Shown one piece after another: positions 25,003 to 34,113 of a stretch of DNA of 64,000 nt. Position 1 is the stretch's first letter. Each line of letters begins with the position of its first letter. Both the position numbers and the translations under genes were made by a program. The notes beneath the pieces were generated by a model. That model saw only the letters and a program-made list of their open reading frames with translations. It ran no database searches and was not told the origin of the DNA. Source of the DNA: an uncultured Spiribacter sp. (GTDB taxonomy: Bacteria; Pseudomonadota; Gammaproteobacteria; Nitrococcales; Nitrococcaceae); the NCBI GenBank assembly GCA_937884605.1, contig CALGDM010000006.1, positions 310,001 to 374,000 of the forward strand, written 5' to 3'.

Positions 25003-26013
25003 ATGGATTTTACCCCGCGTATCTATTTCTATAGTGCGCAGAAGTACGATAAGGCCTTTTTTGAGCAGGCCAACGCTGCCTATGGTTTTGACCTGGCCTT
25101 TACCGAGTCACCGCTGAACGCCGATACGGCCCGGCTGGCCGAGGGCGCCGAGGTGATCTGCGCCTTTGTGAACGACACCCTGGATGCCGACTGCTTAAGG
25201 GCGCTGGCCGCGGCGGGTGTGCGCACGGTGGCGCTGCGCTGTGCCGGCTTTAACCATGTCGATCTGCCCGAGGCCAAGCGCCTGGGGCTGGCGGTCGTGT
25301 CGGTGCCGGCGTACTCGCCGGAGGCAGTGGCCGAGCACACACTGGCGCTGATCCTCACGCTCAACCGCAATACCCATCGGGCCTATGTGCGGGTGCGGGA
25401 GGGCGACTTTAACCTCAAGGGACTGCTGGGGTTCAACCTGAACGGCCGCACGGTGGGGCTCATCGGCACCGGTCGCATCGGCGTGGCCACGGCCCGAGTG
25501 CTGTCGGGTCTGGGCGTCGAGCTGCTGGGCTATGATGTCCATGAAAACCCCGACTTCAAGGCGCTGGGCGGCCAGTACGTCGGGCTGGATGATCTCTACG
25601 CCCGTTCGGACATCATCAGCCTTCATTGCCCGCTCACCGAGTCCAATCACTACATGATCAATGCCGAGTCGATCGCGCGTATGCGCGATGGCGTGATGCT
25701 GGTGAACACCAGCCGCGGCGGACTGATCGACACTGAGGCGGTCATCGCCGCGCTCAAGTCCAAAAAGGTTGGCCACCTCGCGCTGGACGTCTATGAGCAG
25801 GAGAGCGATGTCTTCTTCCGGGATCTGTCCGATGAGATTCTCGCCGATGACAATCTGTCGCGCTTGCTGACGTTTCCCAATGTGCTGATCACCGGCCACC
25901 AGGGGTTTTTTACCCATGAGGCGATGACGCAGATCGCCGAGATCACCCTGCGCAATGTCGCCGCCGTCAGTCAGAGCGAGACTTGCAACAATGAGCTCAC
26001 CCGTCGGTTATGA
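25003..26013 (+). CDS. ldhA: D-lactate dehydrogenase (2-hydroxyacid dehydrogenase, LdhA type)
   Basis: 336 residues of the D-2-hydroxyacid dehydrogenase family. The NAD site is GLIGTGRIGVATARVL; the catalytic Arg lies in NTSRGGLIDTEA, Glu in the LALDVYEQESDVF segment and His in ITGHQGFFTHEAM. CAGFNHVDL and RAYVRVREGDFNL are typical of fermentative LdhA and of YkgE-linked homologues. It reduces pyruvate to D-lactate with NADH. The start is the ATG at 25003; the preceding TTG in frame is less likely. Confidence 0.88.
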   Translation: MDFTPRIYFYSAQKYDKAFFEQANAAYGFDLAFTESPLNADTARLAEGAEVICAFVNDTLDADCLRALAAAGVRTVALRCAGFNHVDLPEAKRLGLAVVSVPAYSPEAVAEHTLALILTLNRNTHRAYVRVREGDFNLKGLLGFNLNGRTVGLIGTGRIGVATARVLSGLGVELLGYDVHENPDFKALGGQYVGLDDLYARSDIISLHCPLTESNHYMINAESIARMRDGVMLVNTSRGGLIDTEAVIAALKSKKVGHLALDVYEQESDVFFRDLSDEILADDNLSRLLTFPNVLITGHQGFFTHEAMTQIAEITLRNVAAVSQSETCNNELTRRL

Positions 26014-26081
26014 CCGGGATGCTCGTCCGGCCACTGGCTTGCGAGTTCGCAGGCATCGACGCCTGACCATCGCGTTCCGTG

Positions 26082-27104
26082 TCAGGAGTCAATGGGGCGC
26101 GATTTACCGCGAAAAATCCAGTAAACGCCGATCGTGTAGACCAGCACAACGGGTAACACGACCAGTCCGCCGCCGTAGAAGAGAAATTGCAGCGAGGCGG
26201 CTGGCGCCGCCGCCTGATCAAAGCGCAGCTCACCAGGCAGTATCCATGGCCAGAAGCTGAGGATGAACGCGCAGAATGCCCCGATGAAAATAACGGCGGC
26301 CATGGGATAGGCGAGCCGATCCCGGCGGCCTCGCGCGCTCCAGAGAATGCCACCGGCACCCACAACGACCATCAGCAAGGGCACAAGCAGTCGCAACGGC
26401 GCGTCAATCCACCGATTGCCGACTTCCATTGAACCGAGGATGGTCCATGCAAAGCTCGCTGATACGCTGATTACCGTCAGCACCATTAATCGTGGCAGCC
26501 ACACATAACTCCACGATCGCAGATCACCCCGGGTCTTGAGCACAAGCCATCCCGCGCCCAATAGCGCGTAGCCAGCTACAAGGCCGAGCCCGCCCAGCAC
26601 GGCAAAAGGTGAGAACCAGTCCCAGGCGCCCCCCGCATAGTCGCCATTCTGAATATTGATGCCTTCGACCAGAGCGGCAATCGCGGCACCTTGTACAAAA
26701 GCCGCCACCACCGAGCCGGCGCAGAAACATCGACTCCAGAGCCCGCGCAGGCGGCCACTGCGACCGCGGAACTCCATGGAGACTCCGCGGAGGATGAGCG
26801 CGCCGAGTAGGGTGACCACAGGCAAATAAAACGCCGACAAAAAAATGGCATAGACCACGGGAAAGGCGGCAAAAAGGACGGTCCCAACCACTACCAGCCA
26901 GGTTTCGTTGCCATCCCAGACCGGCTCGATACTCCGCATCATCTGCTCGCGTTGGGCGGTGTCCGGGTTGAGGCCGAACAGGATTCCGACGCCGAGATCA
27001 AAGCCGTCAAGCAGACCGTAGATCAGAATCGCAAATGCCAACACAATCGCCCAGAAGTGAACGAGATTGAGTTGTCCCAGGGTTTGGGCGAGGTCGGCTT
27101 GCAC
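26082..27104 (-). CDS. cydB: Cytochrome bd-type quinol oxidase subunit II
   Basis: 340 residues, eight to nine membrane segments. CydB-family landmarks: LLDGFDLGVGILFGL near residue 30, PVWDGNETWLVVVGTVLFAAFP (given in part) and EFRGRSGRLRGLWSRCF. Subunit II supports the haem subunit and shapes the quinol site region. Two bases separate its start from the cydA stop, so the two are co-transcribed. The variant matches the CIO (cyanide-insensitive) branch of bd oxidases, in step with cydA. Confidence 0.92.
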   Translation of the reverse strand: MQADLAQTLGQLNLVHFWAIVLAFAILIYGLLDGFDLGVGILFGLNPDTAQREQMMRSIEPVWDGNETWLVVVGTVLFAAFPVVYAIFLSAFYLPVVTLLGALILRGVSMEFRGRSGRLRGLWSRCFCAGSVVAAFVQGAAIAALVEGINIQNGDYAGGAWDWFSPFAVLGGLGLVAGYALLGAGWLVLKTRGDLRSWSYVWLPRLMVLTVISVSASFAWTILGSMEVGNRWIDAPLRLLVPLLMVVVGAGGILWSARGRRDRLAYPMAAVIFIGAFCAFILSFWPWILPGELRFDQAAAPAASLQFLFYGGGLVVLPVVLVYTIGVYWIFRGKSRPIDS

Positions 27105-27106
27105 GG

Positions 27107-28489
27107 TTAACCCCGCGTAGGCTCGCCGATGAGGTCGCTACCGATCGGGCCACCTGCGATTGGATTGGCACCCGGTCCAGTCCGCAGCACACGACCGATG
27201 TAGTAGGTCCCGGCGGGAAAGATCAGCGAGTAAAGCCCGACATAGATAATCAGCGAGGTGAGCGCTGCGCCGGTGCTCAGCGACGGAGTGACGGCATCGG
27301 CGGTGCGAAGCGCGCCGAAAACCACCCAGGGCTGACGCCCGATTTCGGCGGTAAACCAGCCCGCGACAATCGCAATGAAGCCACTCGGAAAGCTGATCGC
27401 CGTTATCCACAAAAACCAGCGTGGTGGTGTGCGCCCGCCATCCATGCGGGCTCGTCGTGTGAGCCAGACGCCGCTCCACGCCACAAACAGCATCACCAGC
27501 CCCATTCCCACCATGATTCGGAAGCCGTAGAAGGGGACCAGAAAGGGCGGCCGCTCATTCACGGGAACCGTAACGATGCCGGGCTCGCGGGAGTCAAAGG
27601 TCAGACTATCGAAGAAGCTTCCCATGACCGGCACACCGATTTCGAAGGCATTACGCTCAGCAGGTTCGTCCGGCCAGGCCAAAAGGAGCAGCCGTGCGGG
27701 TTGTTCGGTTTGCCAGCGACCTTCAATGGCGGTGAACTTGCTGGGCTGATGTGTCTCGACGTACTCGCCGTTCAAGTGCCCGACGACCAGCTGCAACGGG
27801 ATGAGCAGGGCGGCCAGCCCCAACCCCATTCTCAGCATGATCCGCGCCCCCTCGGTATGACGTTGGCGCAACGTGTACCACGCACCCGTCGCCGCGACGC
27901 AGAAAGCGGTGGTCAGGTAGGCCGCCAGAATCATATGCGGGAAGCGCACCCACAGAACATCGCTGGAAAATATCGCTCCCCAGTCTGTGGGCACGAACTG
28001 ACTTCCTTCCATCGCGTAACCGACAGGGACCTGCATCCATGTATTGTTGGCGAGTATCCAGAACGACGACACGGTCGTCCCGATCGCCACCATCAGGCAT
28101 GAAAAGAAATACACGCCCGGCGAAACGCGCTGACGGCCGAATACCATCACGCCGAAAAATGTTGCCTCGAGCAAAAATGCAGTCAGTGACTCATAGGCCA
28201 GCAGCGGGCCCTGAATGGGACCGGTCCGCGCCGACAGGGCACTCCAGTTGGTCCCGAACTGGAACGCCATAACGATGCCCGAGACAACGCCCATAACGAA
28301 CGCGATCACAAAGATCCTGAGCCAGAAGTCGAACAGTTCACGGTAGATGGGCCGCCGGGTCGCCAGCGACAGCCCCTCAAGCGTTGCAAGCCACGCCGCC
28401 AACCCGATCGTGAAGGACGGGAAGATGATGTGGAATGTCATGGTGAACGCGAACTGAATCCGCGACAGGATCAGTGGATCGAGTTCCAT
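27107..28489 (-). CDS. cydA: Cytochrome bd-type quinol oxidase subunit I (CIO type)
   Basis: 460 residues. Haem and proton residues are visible: H20 (MTFHIIFPSF), E100 and E108 (AYESLTAFLLEATFF), H185 (VRFPHMILAAY) and M326 (FRIMVGMG). The Q-loop (about 240-320) is short, with the quinol-binding K251 and E256 in KFTAIEGRWQ, which marks the cyanide-insensitive CIO branch. The complex oxidises quinol and reduces oxygen at the inner membrane without pumping protons. It starts 12 bases after the dsbB stop, placing quinol oxidation and DsbB in one operon. Confidence 0.94.
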   Translation of the reverse strand: MELDPLILSRIQFAFTMTFHIIFPSFTIGLAAWLATLEGLSLATRRPIYRELFDFWLRIFVIAFVMGVVSGIVMAFQFGTNWSALSARTGPIQGPLLAYESLTAFLLEATFFGVMVFGRQRVSPGVYFFSCLMVAIGTTVSSFWILANNTWMQVPVGYAMEGSQFVPTDWGAIFSSDVLWVRFPHMILAAYLTTAFCVAATGAWYTLRQRHTEGARIMLRMGLGLAALLIPLQLVVGHLNGEYVETHQPSKFTAIEGRWQTEQPARLLLLAWPDEPAERNAFEIGVPVMGSFFDSLTFDSREPGIVTVPVNERPPFLVPFYGFRIMVGMGLVMLFVAWSGVWLTRRARMDGGRTPPRWFLWITAISFPSGFIAIVAGWFTAEIGRQPWVVFGALRTADAVTPSLSTGAALTSLIIYVGLYSLIFPAGTYYIGRVLRTGPGANPIAGGPIGSDLIGEPTRG

Positions 28490-28501
28490 GCGCCGGTGTC
28501 C

Positions 28502-29053
28502 TCAGTTCTCCAGCAGCTCGTACTGCGTCGGATTATCGGCGCAGAGGCCGAGCTCACACTCCGCAAAGGTTGACGCTGCATTCGCGACGACAATCAGACT
28601 GAACAGCCCGAACGCGAGCAGTGCCAGACCGGTCGGGCGCACGGCACGACGTTCACGAGCGGTATTGAATTGACCGTCGATGATGAGCATGAGCGCCGAG
28701 CCGAGCACGATCAGACCAAACAGCAATGCCGCCCAGGTATAGAAGTGCAAACCGACGAACGCATCACCGTAGCTGCCCGTGCCGGGCGCAATATGCAGGA
28801 AGATCTGGCGCACGGCGACCGCAAAACCGGCAAGCGCGCCGAGAATAACCAGGGCATAGTGCCGTGCACGCTGGCCGTGAAAAAGGTTGAGCACCAGGCC
28901 GAAGCCGGCGAGCGCAAATCCAGCCCGCTGCAGCAGGCAGAGTGGGCAGGGCAGATCGTCATTGATCAGCTGATCGGTGAATGCAAACCCCAGCACAATG
29001 GTGATGGCCAGCAATCCCAGCGCATTCAGGGTTCTCGAGAGTGACTCTGTCAT
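28502..29053 (-). CDS. dsbB: DsbB-family disulfide oxidoreductase with a relocated second cysteine pair
   Basis: 183 residues. The first redox pair C36-PL-C39 (CPLCLLQR) follows membrane segment 1 as in DsbB. In the second periplasmic loop (about 87-104), where DsbB normally has its other pair, there is no cysteine. Instead C166 and C171 lie in a C-terminal tail after what looks like a fifth membrane segment (about 141-161). If that tail is periplasmic, it could do the same job. It should oxidise a DsbA partner and pass electrons to quinone. The ATG follows GGGGG; neighbours are a 51-residue membrane protein upstream and cydAB downstream. Confidence 0.87.
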   Translation of the reverse strand: MTESLSRTLNALGLLAITIVLGFAFTDQLINDDLPCPLCLLQRAGFALAGFGLVLNLFHGQRARHYALVILGALAGFAVAVRQIFLHIAPGTGSYGDAFVGLHFYTWAALLFGLIVLGSALMLIIDGQFNTARERRAVRPTGLALLAFGLFSLIVVANAASTFAECELGLCADNPTQYELLEN

Positions 29054-29064
29054 AGCGCAGCCCC

Positions 29065-29220
29065 CTAGAAGTTGAGATTGAGTGTGTCGGTGGCGTGGAC
29101 GTTCAGCAGGTAGAGCGTCCACAGCAGACCCACCCCCCAGGTCGCGTGTGCCAGGACCGGCTTATCAAAAAAGACCAGCGCAAGCGCGATGGCGACGAGT
29201 AGAAAAGGCAGGACCATCAT
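29065..29220 (-). CDS. Small membrane protein, DUF5993-like
   Basis: 51 residues, translated as MMVLPFLLVAIALALVFFDK at the N-terminus and ending NVHATDTLNLNF. Two short hydrophobic segments (about 3-18 and 28-40) are separated by DKPVLAHATWG. It resembles the small DUF5993 proteins often found beside dsbB, from memory. It lies 11 bases before the dsbB start, first gene of the dsbB-cydA-cydB operon, with an A/T-rich region upstream. Ribosome site is weak (AGGGG about 10 bases before). Function unknown; it may be an accessory of the DsbB variant or the bd oxidase. Confidence 0.75.
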   Translation of the reverse strand: MMVLPFLLVAIALALVFFDKPVLAHATWGVGLLWTLYLLNVHATDTLNLNF

Positions 29221-29414
29221 GAATCCGTTTCCCCTTTTTATTTTGACTGATTGCCTCTGTAGTCATACCGGTTTGGATTGACCAAAGCCAGAAAAACGGC
29301 GTGGAAATTACTGACAAATACTGACGACACGCCGCGCGGCCGTGCGCTCGGGACAGCCGCGGACCGCGGTGTTAATCTCGGCAGTCAAACCACTGATAAC
29401 AAAAAGAGGTCGCC

Positions 29415-30734
29415 ATGCTCGATCAAACCAAGGCCACCGGCCACCGCAGTGTTGTCGTCAATGAGTACACCAACAGCGTGATTGATCCTGAGGCCCGTAT
29501 GCTGGGTCCGGTCGAGGATGGTGGCACCATCATCGCCAATACCGCGCCGGGCTGTTGGGGCCCGATGATTACGCCAAGCCTGCGGGGCGGACATGAAGTG
29601 ACCCGTCCCGTGGAGGTGGTCGGTGCCCGCGTGGGGGACGGGCTTGTGGTTCGCATCCGTGACATCACTGTTACGTCCCTTGCCACTGCGTCGGGTCATG
29701 ACAGCTCCCCCGAGGGGTTCTGCCTGGGTGATCCCTACGTCGCCGCCCGCTGTCCGCAGTGCGACACCCTCTGGCCGGCCACCCATACCGAAGGCATTGG
29801 TCAGGATGCGGTGCGCTGCGATGCCTGCAATCAGCCGGTCAAACCCTTCGAGATTGTCCATGGCTATACGGTGTCCTTTGATGACAGCCGCCACGTGGGC
29901 GTGACGCTGCCAAAGGCGGCGGCCGAAACCGTTGGTCGTCAGGCCAACCACTACGCGGCGCTCCCCGATGGCAGTCATCAACATTCAGTGCTGCACTATG
30001 CGCCTTCCGACATGCCGGCAACCCTGATCCGCATGCGTCCCTTTCTTGGTCAGCTCGGCAGCTGCCCCTCGCGGGCCCTGCCGGACAGTCACAACGCTGG
30101 AGACTTCGGCGCATTCCTGGTCGGTGCGCCGCATGAGTACGCGATTACTCAGGCTGAGCTTGTCGAGCACAAAACCGACGGTCATCTCGACATTGATGCG
30201 GTCCGCGCCGGTGCGATTCTGGTGGCGCCGGTAAAGGTCAATGGTGGCGGGCTCTATCTGGGCGATATGCACGCCGGGCAGGGTGATGGCGAAATCGCCG
30301 GCCACACCATGGACGTGGCCGGAAGCGTCACGCTGCAAGTGGAGGTCTTGAAGGATTACCCCATTGATGGCCCGGTGTTGTTCCCGCTGGTCGAAGATCT
30401 GCCGCCAATGGCCCGGCCGTTCAGCGACGATGAAAAGGCGCGGGGAGAGCGGCTGGCAAACCGCTGGGGCATTGACGCCATTGAGTCGACGGCCCCCATC
30501 TCGGTGATCGGGACGGCCGCCAACCTGAATGACGCGATCGATAATGGGCTCGGGCGGGCTGCCCGGCTGCTCGACATGAGCGTGCCCGAGGTGCGCAACC
30601 GCGCCACCGTCAATGGTGCCATCGAGATTGGTCGGGCGCCCGGCGTGATTCAGGTGACCTTTCTCGCGCCGTTGGCGCGGCTGGATGCGGTCGGCCTGGG
30701 TGACTACGCCCGCGAGCAGTACGGTCTGGACTGA
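29415..30734 (+). CDS. Acetamidase/formamidase family protein
   Basis: 439 residues. FmdA/AmdA family segments are spread through it: TIIANTAPGCWGPMITPSL, VRIRDITVTSLA, the CPQCDTLW/RCDACNQ cysteine pairs, HHYAALPDGSH-like NHYAALPDGSH, and GGGLYLGDMHAGQGDGEIAG, which contains the probable metal-binding acidic and His residues. The family hydrolyses formamide or acetamide to ammonia plus acid. The four cysteines forming a likely zinc ribbon are an addition over the compact fungal enzyme. The ATG follows AAAGAGG. It is followed at 33 bases by a renalase-like flavoprotein gene. Confidence 0.83.
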   Translation: MLDQTKATGHRSVVVNEYTNSVIDPEARMLGPVEDGGTIIANTAPGCWGPMITPSLRGGHEVTRPVEVVGARVGDGLVVRIRDITVTSLATASGHDSSPEGFCLGDPYVAARCPQCDTLWPATHTEGIGQDAVRCDACNQPVKPFEIVHGYTVSFDDSRHVGVTLPKAAAETVGRQANHYAALPDGSHQHSVLHYAPSDMPATLIRMRPFLGQLGSCPSRALPDSHNAGDFGAFLVGAPHEYAITQAELVEHKTDGHLDIDAVRAGAILVAPVKVNGGGLYLGDMHAGQGDGEIAGHTMDVAGSVTLQVEVLKDYPIDGPVLFPLVEDLPPMARPFSDDEKARGERLANRWGIDAIESTAPISVIGTAANLNDAIDNGLGRAARLLDMSVPEVRNRATVNGAIEIGRAPGVIQVTFLAPLARLDAVGLGDYAREQYGLD

Positions 30735-30766
30735 TCGACGGAACGCCACAAGGAGTCACGTTTTCT

Positions 30767-31966
30767 ATGTCGACTGTCGCCATTATCGGTAACGGCATCG
30801 CCGGCGCGTCGGTCGCGCGTCGGCTGGCGCTTGCAAAACCCGATGCCTTCAGCCGCATCAGCCTCCATGAAATGGGTCGAGGCCCTGGTGGCCGGGCGGC
30901 CACCCGAAAAACCCGGTCACTGCCTGAGTTGCGCATCAACCATGGCGCCCCTTATGCCGATATCTCAACCGGCAAGGGACTGGACCTGCTGGCGTCGCTG
31001 GGCGATGCCACTGAGACCTATTCTGCGCCCCGATGCACCATCGATGGGAAAACGGGCGCGGTCGAGCCTGTCGAGCAGGACACGGCCAAGGCCATGATCA
31101 CCGGGCGCGATGGCGAGATGGCGAACATCGCCGGCGATTTGCTGCGCGATGGCAACGATCAGCTGCTGTCACCCATCGTCACTCATTATTCGAGCATGGT
31201 GCGGGGTCTCAGCCGCGGCCCGAGGCCCGGTGATCCATGGCGGCTGTCCGATAAAAACGGTGACGAAATCGACCGGGCCGACTGGCTGATCGCGGCCGGC
31301 AGCGGCATCGCTCATCCCCGCTGGTCGGCGACATTTGGCGGTGAACCGCCGCTGGTGGCGGCCGCGTCGGAACGGGAGGATGCGTCGTTGAACGACGCGC
31401 TTGCGCGGGTAGCCCGGCAAACGGCGGCGCCGGTACTGACCGTTCTGCTGTACTGCACCGACGACTTGGCCAATGAGTGGCAAAGCCTGGCGTTCAGGGA
31501 TGGCACGCTTACCGACCATACGGTGCTCTCGAAAATCTCGATCCAGCCCTGCGGTCAGGCCGGCTGCGCAGTGGTGCTGCACTCCACGGTCGATTATGCG
31601 GTGGGCAATGCCGGCGTGCATGGATCGTCGTCCAGTGCTGCCCGCGTGGGCGATGCATCGTCGGATACCACCCGCGAAGCCGCGATCATCGACGAAATGC
31701 TAGCCGCGCTTGACGATATCCCCGGCCTGCCGGCCGCCGGCAAATCCCGCTACGCATTCGGCCCGCTGCTGCATCGCTGGGGGAATGCGTTTCCACAGGG
31801 TGAGGCTCTGCCGCAGGCCTTGTCGGTATGCCCCGAATCCCAAGTGGCGTTTTGTGGCGACTATGTAGCCACCGACGCTCGAATGGGCAGTTGCGAGTCC
31901 GCACTGTTATCCGGCGTCGAGGTGGCCGACACCATCATCGACCCTATCGAGGCGCGCTCGGGCTAG
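30767..31966 (+). CDS. Renalase-like FAD/NAD(P)-dependent oxidoreductase
   Basis: 399 residues. The FAD-binding motif is AIIGNGIAGASVARRL (5-20), followed by GRGPGGRAATRKT, the loop shared with renalase-like amine-oxidase-family flavoproteins, and a C-terminal FAD contact CGDYVATDARMGSCESALLSG, given in part. Renalases oxidise off-path NAD(P)H isomers; whether this one does is not known. A paralogue with the same GPGGR loop lies at 49019. It follows the acetamidase gene after AAGGAG and its 3' end overlaps the convergent SulP gene by four bases. Confidence 0.78.
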   Translation: MSTVAIIGNGIAGASVARRLALAKPDAFSRISLHEMGRGPGGRAATRKTRSLPELRINHGAPYADISTGKGLDLLASLGDATETYSAPRCTIDGKTGAVEPVEQDTAKAMITGRDGEMANIAGDLLRDGNDQLLSPIVTHYSSMVRGLSRGPRPGDPWRLSDKNGDEIDRADWLIAAGSGIAHPRWSATFGGEPPLVAAASEREDASLNDALARVARQTAAPVLTVLLYCTDDLANEWQSLAFRDGTLTDHTVLSKISIQPCGQAGCAVVLHSTVDYAVGNAGVHGSSSSAARVGDASSDTTREAAIIDEMLAALDDIPGLPAAGKSRYAFGPLLHRWGNAFPQGEALPQALSVCPESQVAFCGDYVATDARMGSCESALLSGVEVADTIIDPIEARSG

Positions 31967-33456
31967 TGCTGGGAGGCGCTTGCCCTGGGGTCGTCGTAGG
32001 CCGCCATGGCGTCCATGAGACCGGCGCCTTGCCCCTCGGGATGGCGTACCTCGACCTCGGCCCCGTTGCGCCGCAGCTTGCCGACGACGCGATCCACCGC
32101 CCCCACGGCCGAACTGTCCCAAAGGGTGGTGTGGGTCAGATCGATGGTGACCTGCGGCACGTCGGCGGTAAAGTCGAAGCCTGACAGGAAGTTATCGACC
32201 GCCACAAAAAACAGCACGCCGCTGACATGGTAGACACGGTGCTGCCCATCGGCGCTGTCAGTGTGGGTGACCGCGATCTGGCGGGCCAGCTTGCGGACAA
32301 AAAACACCGCGCTCAGCAGAACACCGGCCAGCACCCCCTTGGCCAGATCATGGGTGATGACAACGGTTGCGACCGTCACGATCAGTACAAACGCGTCGGT
32401 CCGCGGCATCTTGCGGAGCATGGCAAAGGTGCTCCAGTCGAAGGTGCCGATGGAGACCATGATCATGACTGACACCAGCGCCGGCATGGGAATCATCGAG
32501 ACCAGATCCCCAAAGAACAGGATAAAGCAGAGCAGATAGATCCCCGCCGCCAGGCTTGAAAGGCGCCCGCGACCGCCGGACTTCACGTTGATGATGGACT
32601 GACCGATCATCGCGCAGGACGCCATTCCGCCAAACAGCCCCGTCACGCAATTACCGATACCCTGGCCGATGCACTCGCGATTCTTCTTGCTGGGCGTGTC
32701 GGTGAGATCATCGACGATCGAGGCGGTGAGCAGTGACTCCAGTAGCCCGACGATGGTGAGTGTCAGCGCGGTGGGGAAGATGATCTGAAGCGTCTCGAGA
32801 TTCATTGGTACGGCGGGGATCCCGAAAAGCGGAATACCGGCGGGCAGCTCGCCCATGTCACCGACGGTCTGCAGCGGGATGTCCGCAAAGTAGGCCGCTC
32901 CCGTGAGCGCGACAATCGTCACAAGCGCGGGGGGGATCGTGCGGTTGATGTACGGAAACAGATACAGAATCGCGAGTCCGCCGATCACCATCAGATAAGT
33001 CGGGCCGCCATGGCCCACGAAATGCGGCACCTGCGCCATGAAGATCAGTATGGCGAGGGCGTTGACGAATCCCTGCATGACGGTGCGGGGGATGAACATC
33101 ATGTACCGGGCAAGGCGCAGTCGACCAAAGACCATCTGCAGCACGCCGGTGAGTATCGTCGCCGCAAACAGGTATTCAACACCGTGCTCGGCGACCAGCG
33201 TGATCATCACCAGCGCCATCGCACCGGTTGCGGCAGAGATCATGCCCGGGCGCCCGCCGGTAAAGGCAATGACGACAGCCATGCAAAACGAGGCATAGAG
33301 CCCGACCGCCGGGTCGACGCCGGCGATGATCGAAAACGCGATCGCCTCGGGGATCAGCGCCAGCGCGACAACGATCCCGGCGACGAGATCGCCGCGCACA
33401 TTCGAAAACCAGGCATGACGCAGCGTCGCCCAATAGCTCGTTGCTCGATCAACCAA
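31963..33456 (-). CDS. SulP-family anion transporter (BicA/YvdB-like)
   Basis: 497 residues; about ten to twelve membrane segments followed by a STAS-like region (about 400-490, [20 protein letters not shown]). The start is a TTG at 33456, preceded by AAAGGAA, since no ATG occurs until well into the membrane domain. The segments [18 protein letters not shown] and [20 protein letters not shown] place it in a SulP branch different from the one at 17347, nearer to bacterial bicarbonate transporters. Divergent from the UspA gene with 161 bases between; such SulP-UspA pairing is common in halophiles and may link transport to stress. Confidence 0.88.
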   Translation of the reverse strand: MVDRATSYWATLRHAWFSNVRGDLVAGIVVALALIPEAIAFSIIAGVDPAVGLYASFCMAVVIAFTGGRPGMISAATGAMALVMITLVAEHGVEYLFAATILTGVLQMVFGRLRLARYMMFIPRTVMQGFVNALAILIFMAQVPHFVGHGGPTYLMVIGGLAILYLFPYINRTIPPALVTIVALTGAAYFADIPLQTVGDMGELPAGIPLFGIPAVPMNLETLQIIFPTALTLTIVGLLESLLTASIVDDLTDTPSKKNRECIGQGIGNCVTGLFGGMASCAMIGQSIINVKSGGRGRLSSLAAGIYLLCFILFFGDLVSMIPMPALVSVMIMVSIGTFDWSTFAMLRKMPRTDAFVLIVTVATVVITHDLAKGVLAGVLLSAVFFVRKLARQIAVTHTDSADGQHRVYHVSGVLFFVAVDNFLSGFDFTADVPQVTIDLTHTTLWDSSAVGAVDRVVGKLRRNGAEVEVRHPEGQGAGLMDAMAAYDDPRASASQH

Positions 33457-33617
33457 GTGGCGCGTTCCTTTCTACGGTCAGTGAAGATTCCGGCGGGCGG
33501 AGAGCTGCGTAAACTACGGGAGTTGCTGCACTGCGGCAAGCCGCGTGAAGCGCGGATGCGTGCTATGCCGATATTTCCGTTACCATGCAGCCACACCGAT
33601 CAACAGGCTGAGGAGCC

Positions 33618-34094
33618 ATGCAGCAGCGCATTCTGGTACCGGTCAACTTCACAACCGCCTCGGCGCGGGCGCTTGCGGTCACGCGGGCCTATCATCCCGA
33701 GGCAATCATTCGTTTGCTCTACGTGGTCAATCCCAGCGATATCGCCTCGGCAACGGCCAATCCGGTCATCAATCCGACCCATGCGCGGGATGAGCGCAGC
33801 AAGGCGGAAGAAGAAGCGAGTCAAAAGCTTGCCGCCTGGAAACGCGACGCTGAGGAGCTCGTGGTCGCGGTGGGCAGTCCGGCGGAGACCATCAGTGAGC
33901 AGGCCAAGCAGTGGCAGGCCGATCTTATTGCCATGGGCACGCGCAGCCGGACCGGGTTTCAGCAGTTCCTGCACGGCTCGGCAACCGAATGGCTTGTCCG
34001 GCATGCGGATCAGCCCGTGCTAGTGGTGCACGACGTCGATCTGGCCGAAGCGCAGAAACGCCACCTGCCCCCGATGGAAAACAACCCCGCCTGA
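33618..34094 (+). CDS. Universal stress protein, UspA family
   Basis: 158 residues, a single Usp domain: the N-terminal RILVPVNFTTAS, the conserved core DLIAMGTRSRTGFQQFLHGSATEWLVRHADQPVLVVH with the ATP-binding GxRx9GS-like loop (cited in fragments). UspA proteins bind ATP and help survival under starvation and osmotic stress. It has GAGGAG just before the ATG. Its stop codon forms the loop of the following terminator hairpin. Divergent to the SulP transporter, with which it may be functionally paired. Confidence 0.9.
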   Translation: MQQRILVPVNFTTASARALAVTRAYHPEAIIRLLYVVNPSDIASATANPVINPTHARDERSKAEEEASQKLAAWKRDAEELVVAVGSPAETISEQAKQWQADLIAMGTRSRTGFQQFLHGSATEWLVRHADQPVLVVHDVDLAEAQKRHLPPMENNPA

Positions 34095-34113
34095 GGCGGG
34101 GTGGTGGGTTTTT
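34084..34113 (+). terminator. Terminator overlapping the uspA stop codon
   Basis: An 8-bp perfect stem ACCCCGCC/GGCGGGGT encloses only the three bases TGA, which are the uspA stop codon. A run of five T residues (34109-34113) follows after six bases. It lies between convergent genes and could serve both strands weakly. Confidence 0.7.
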
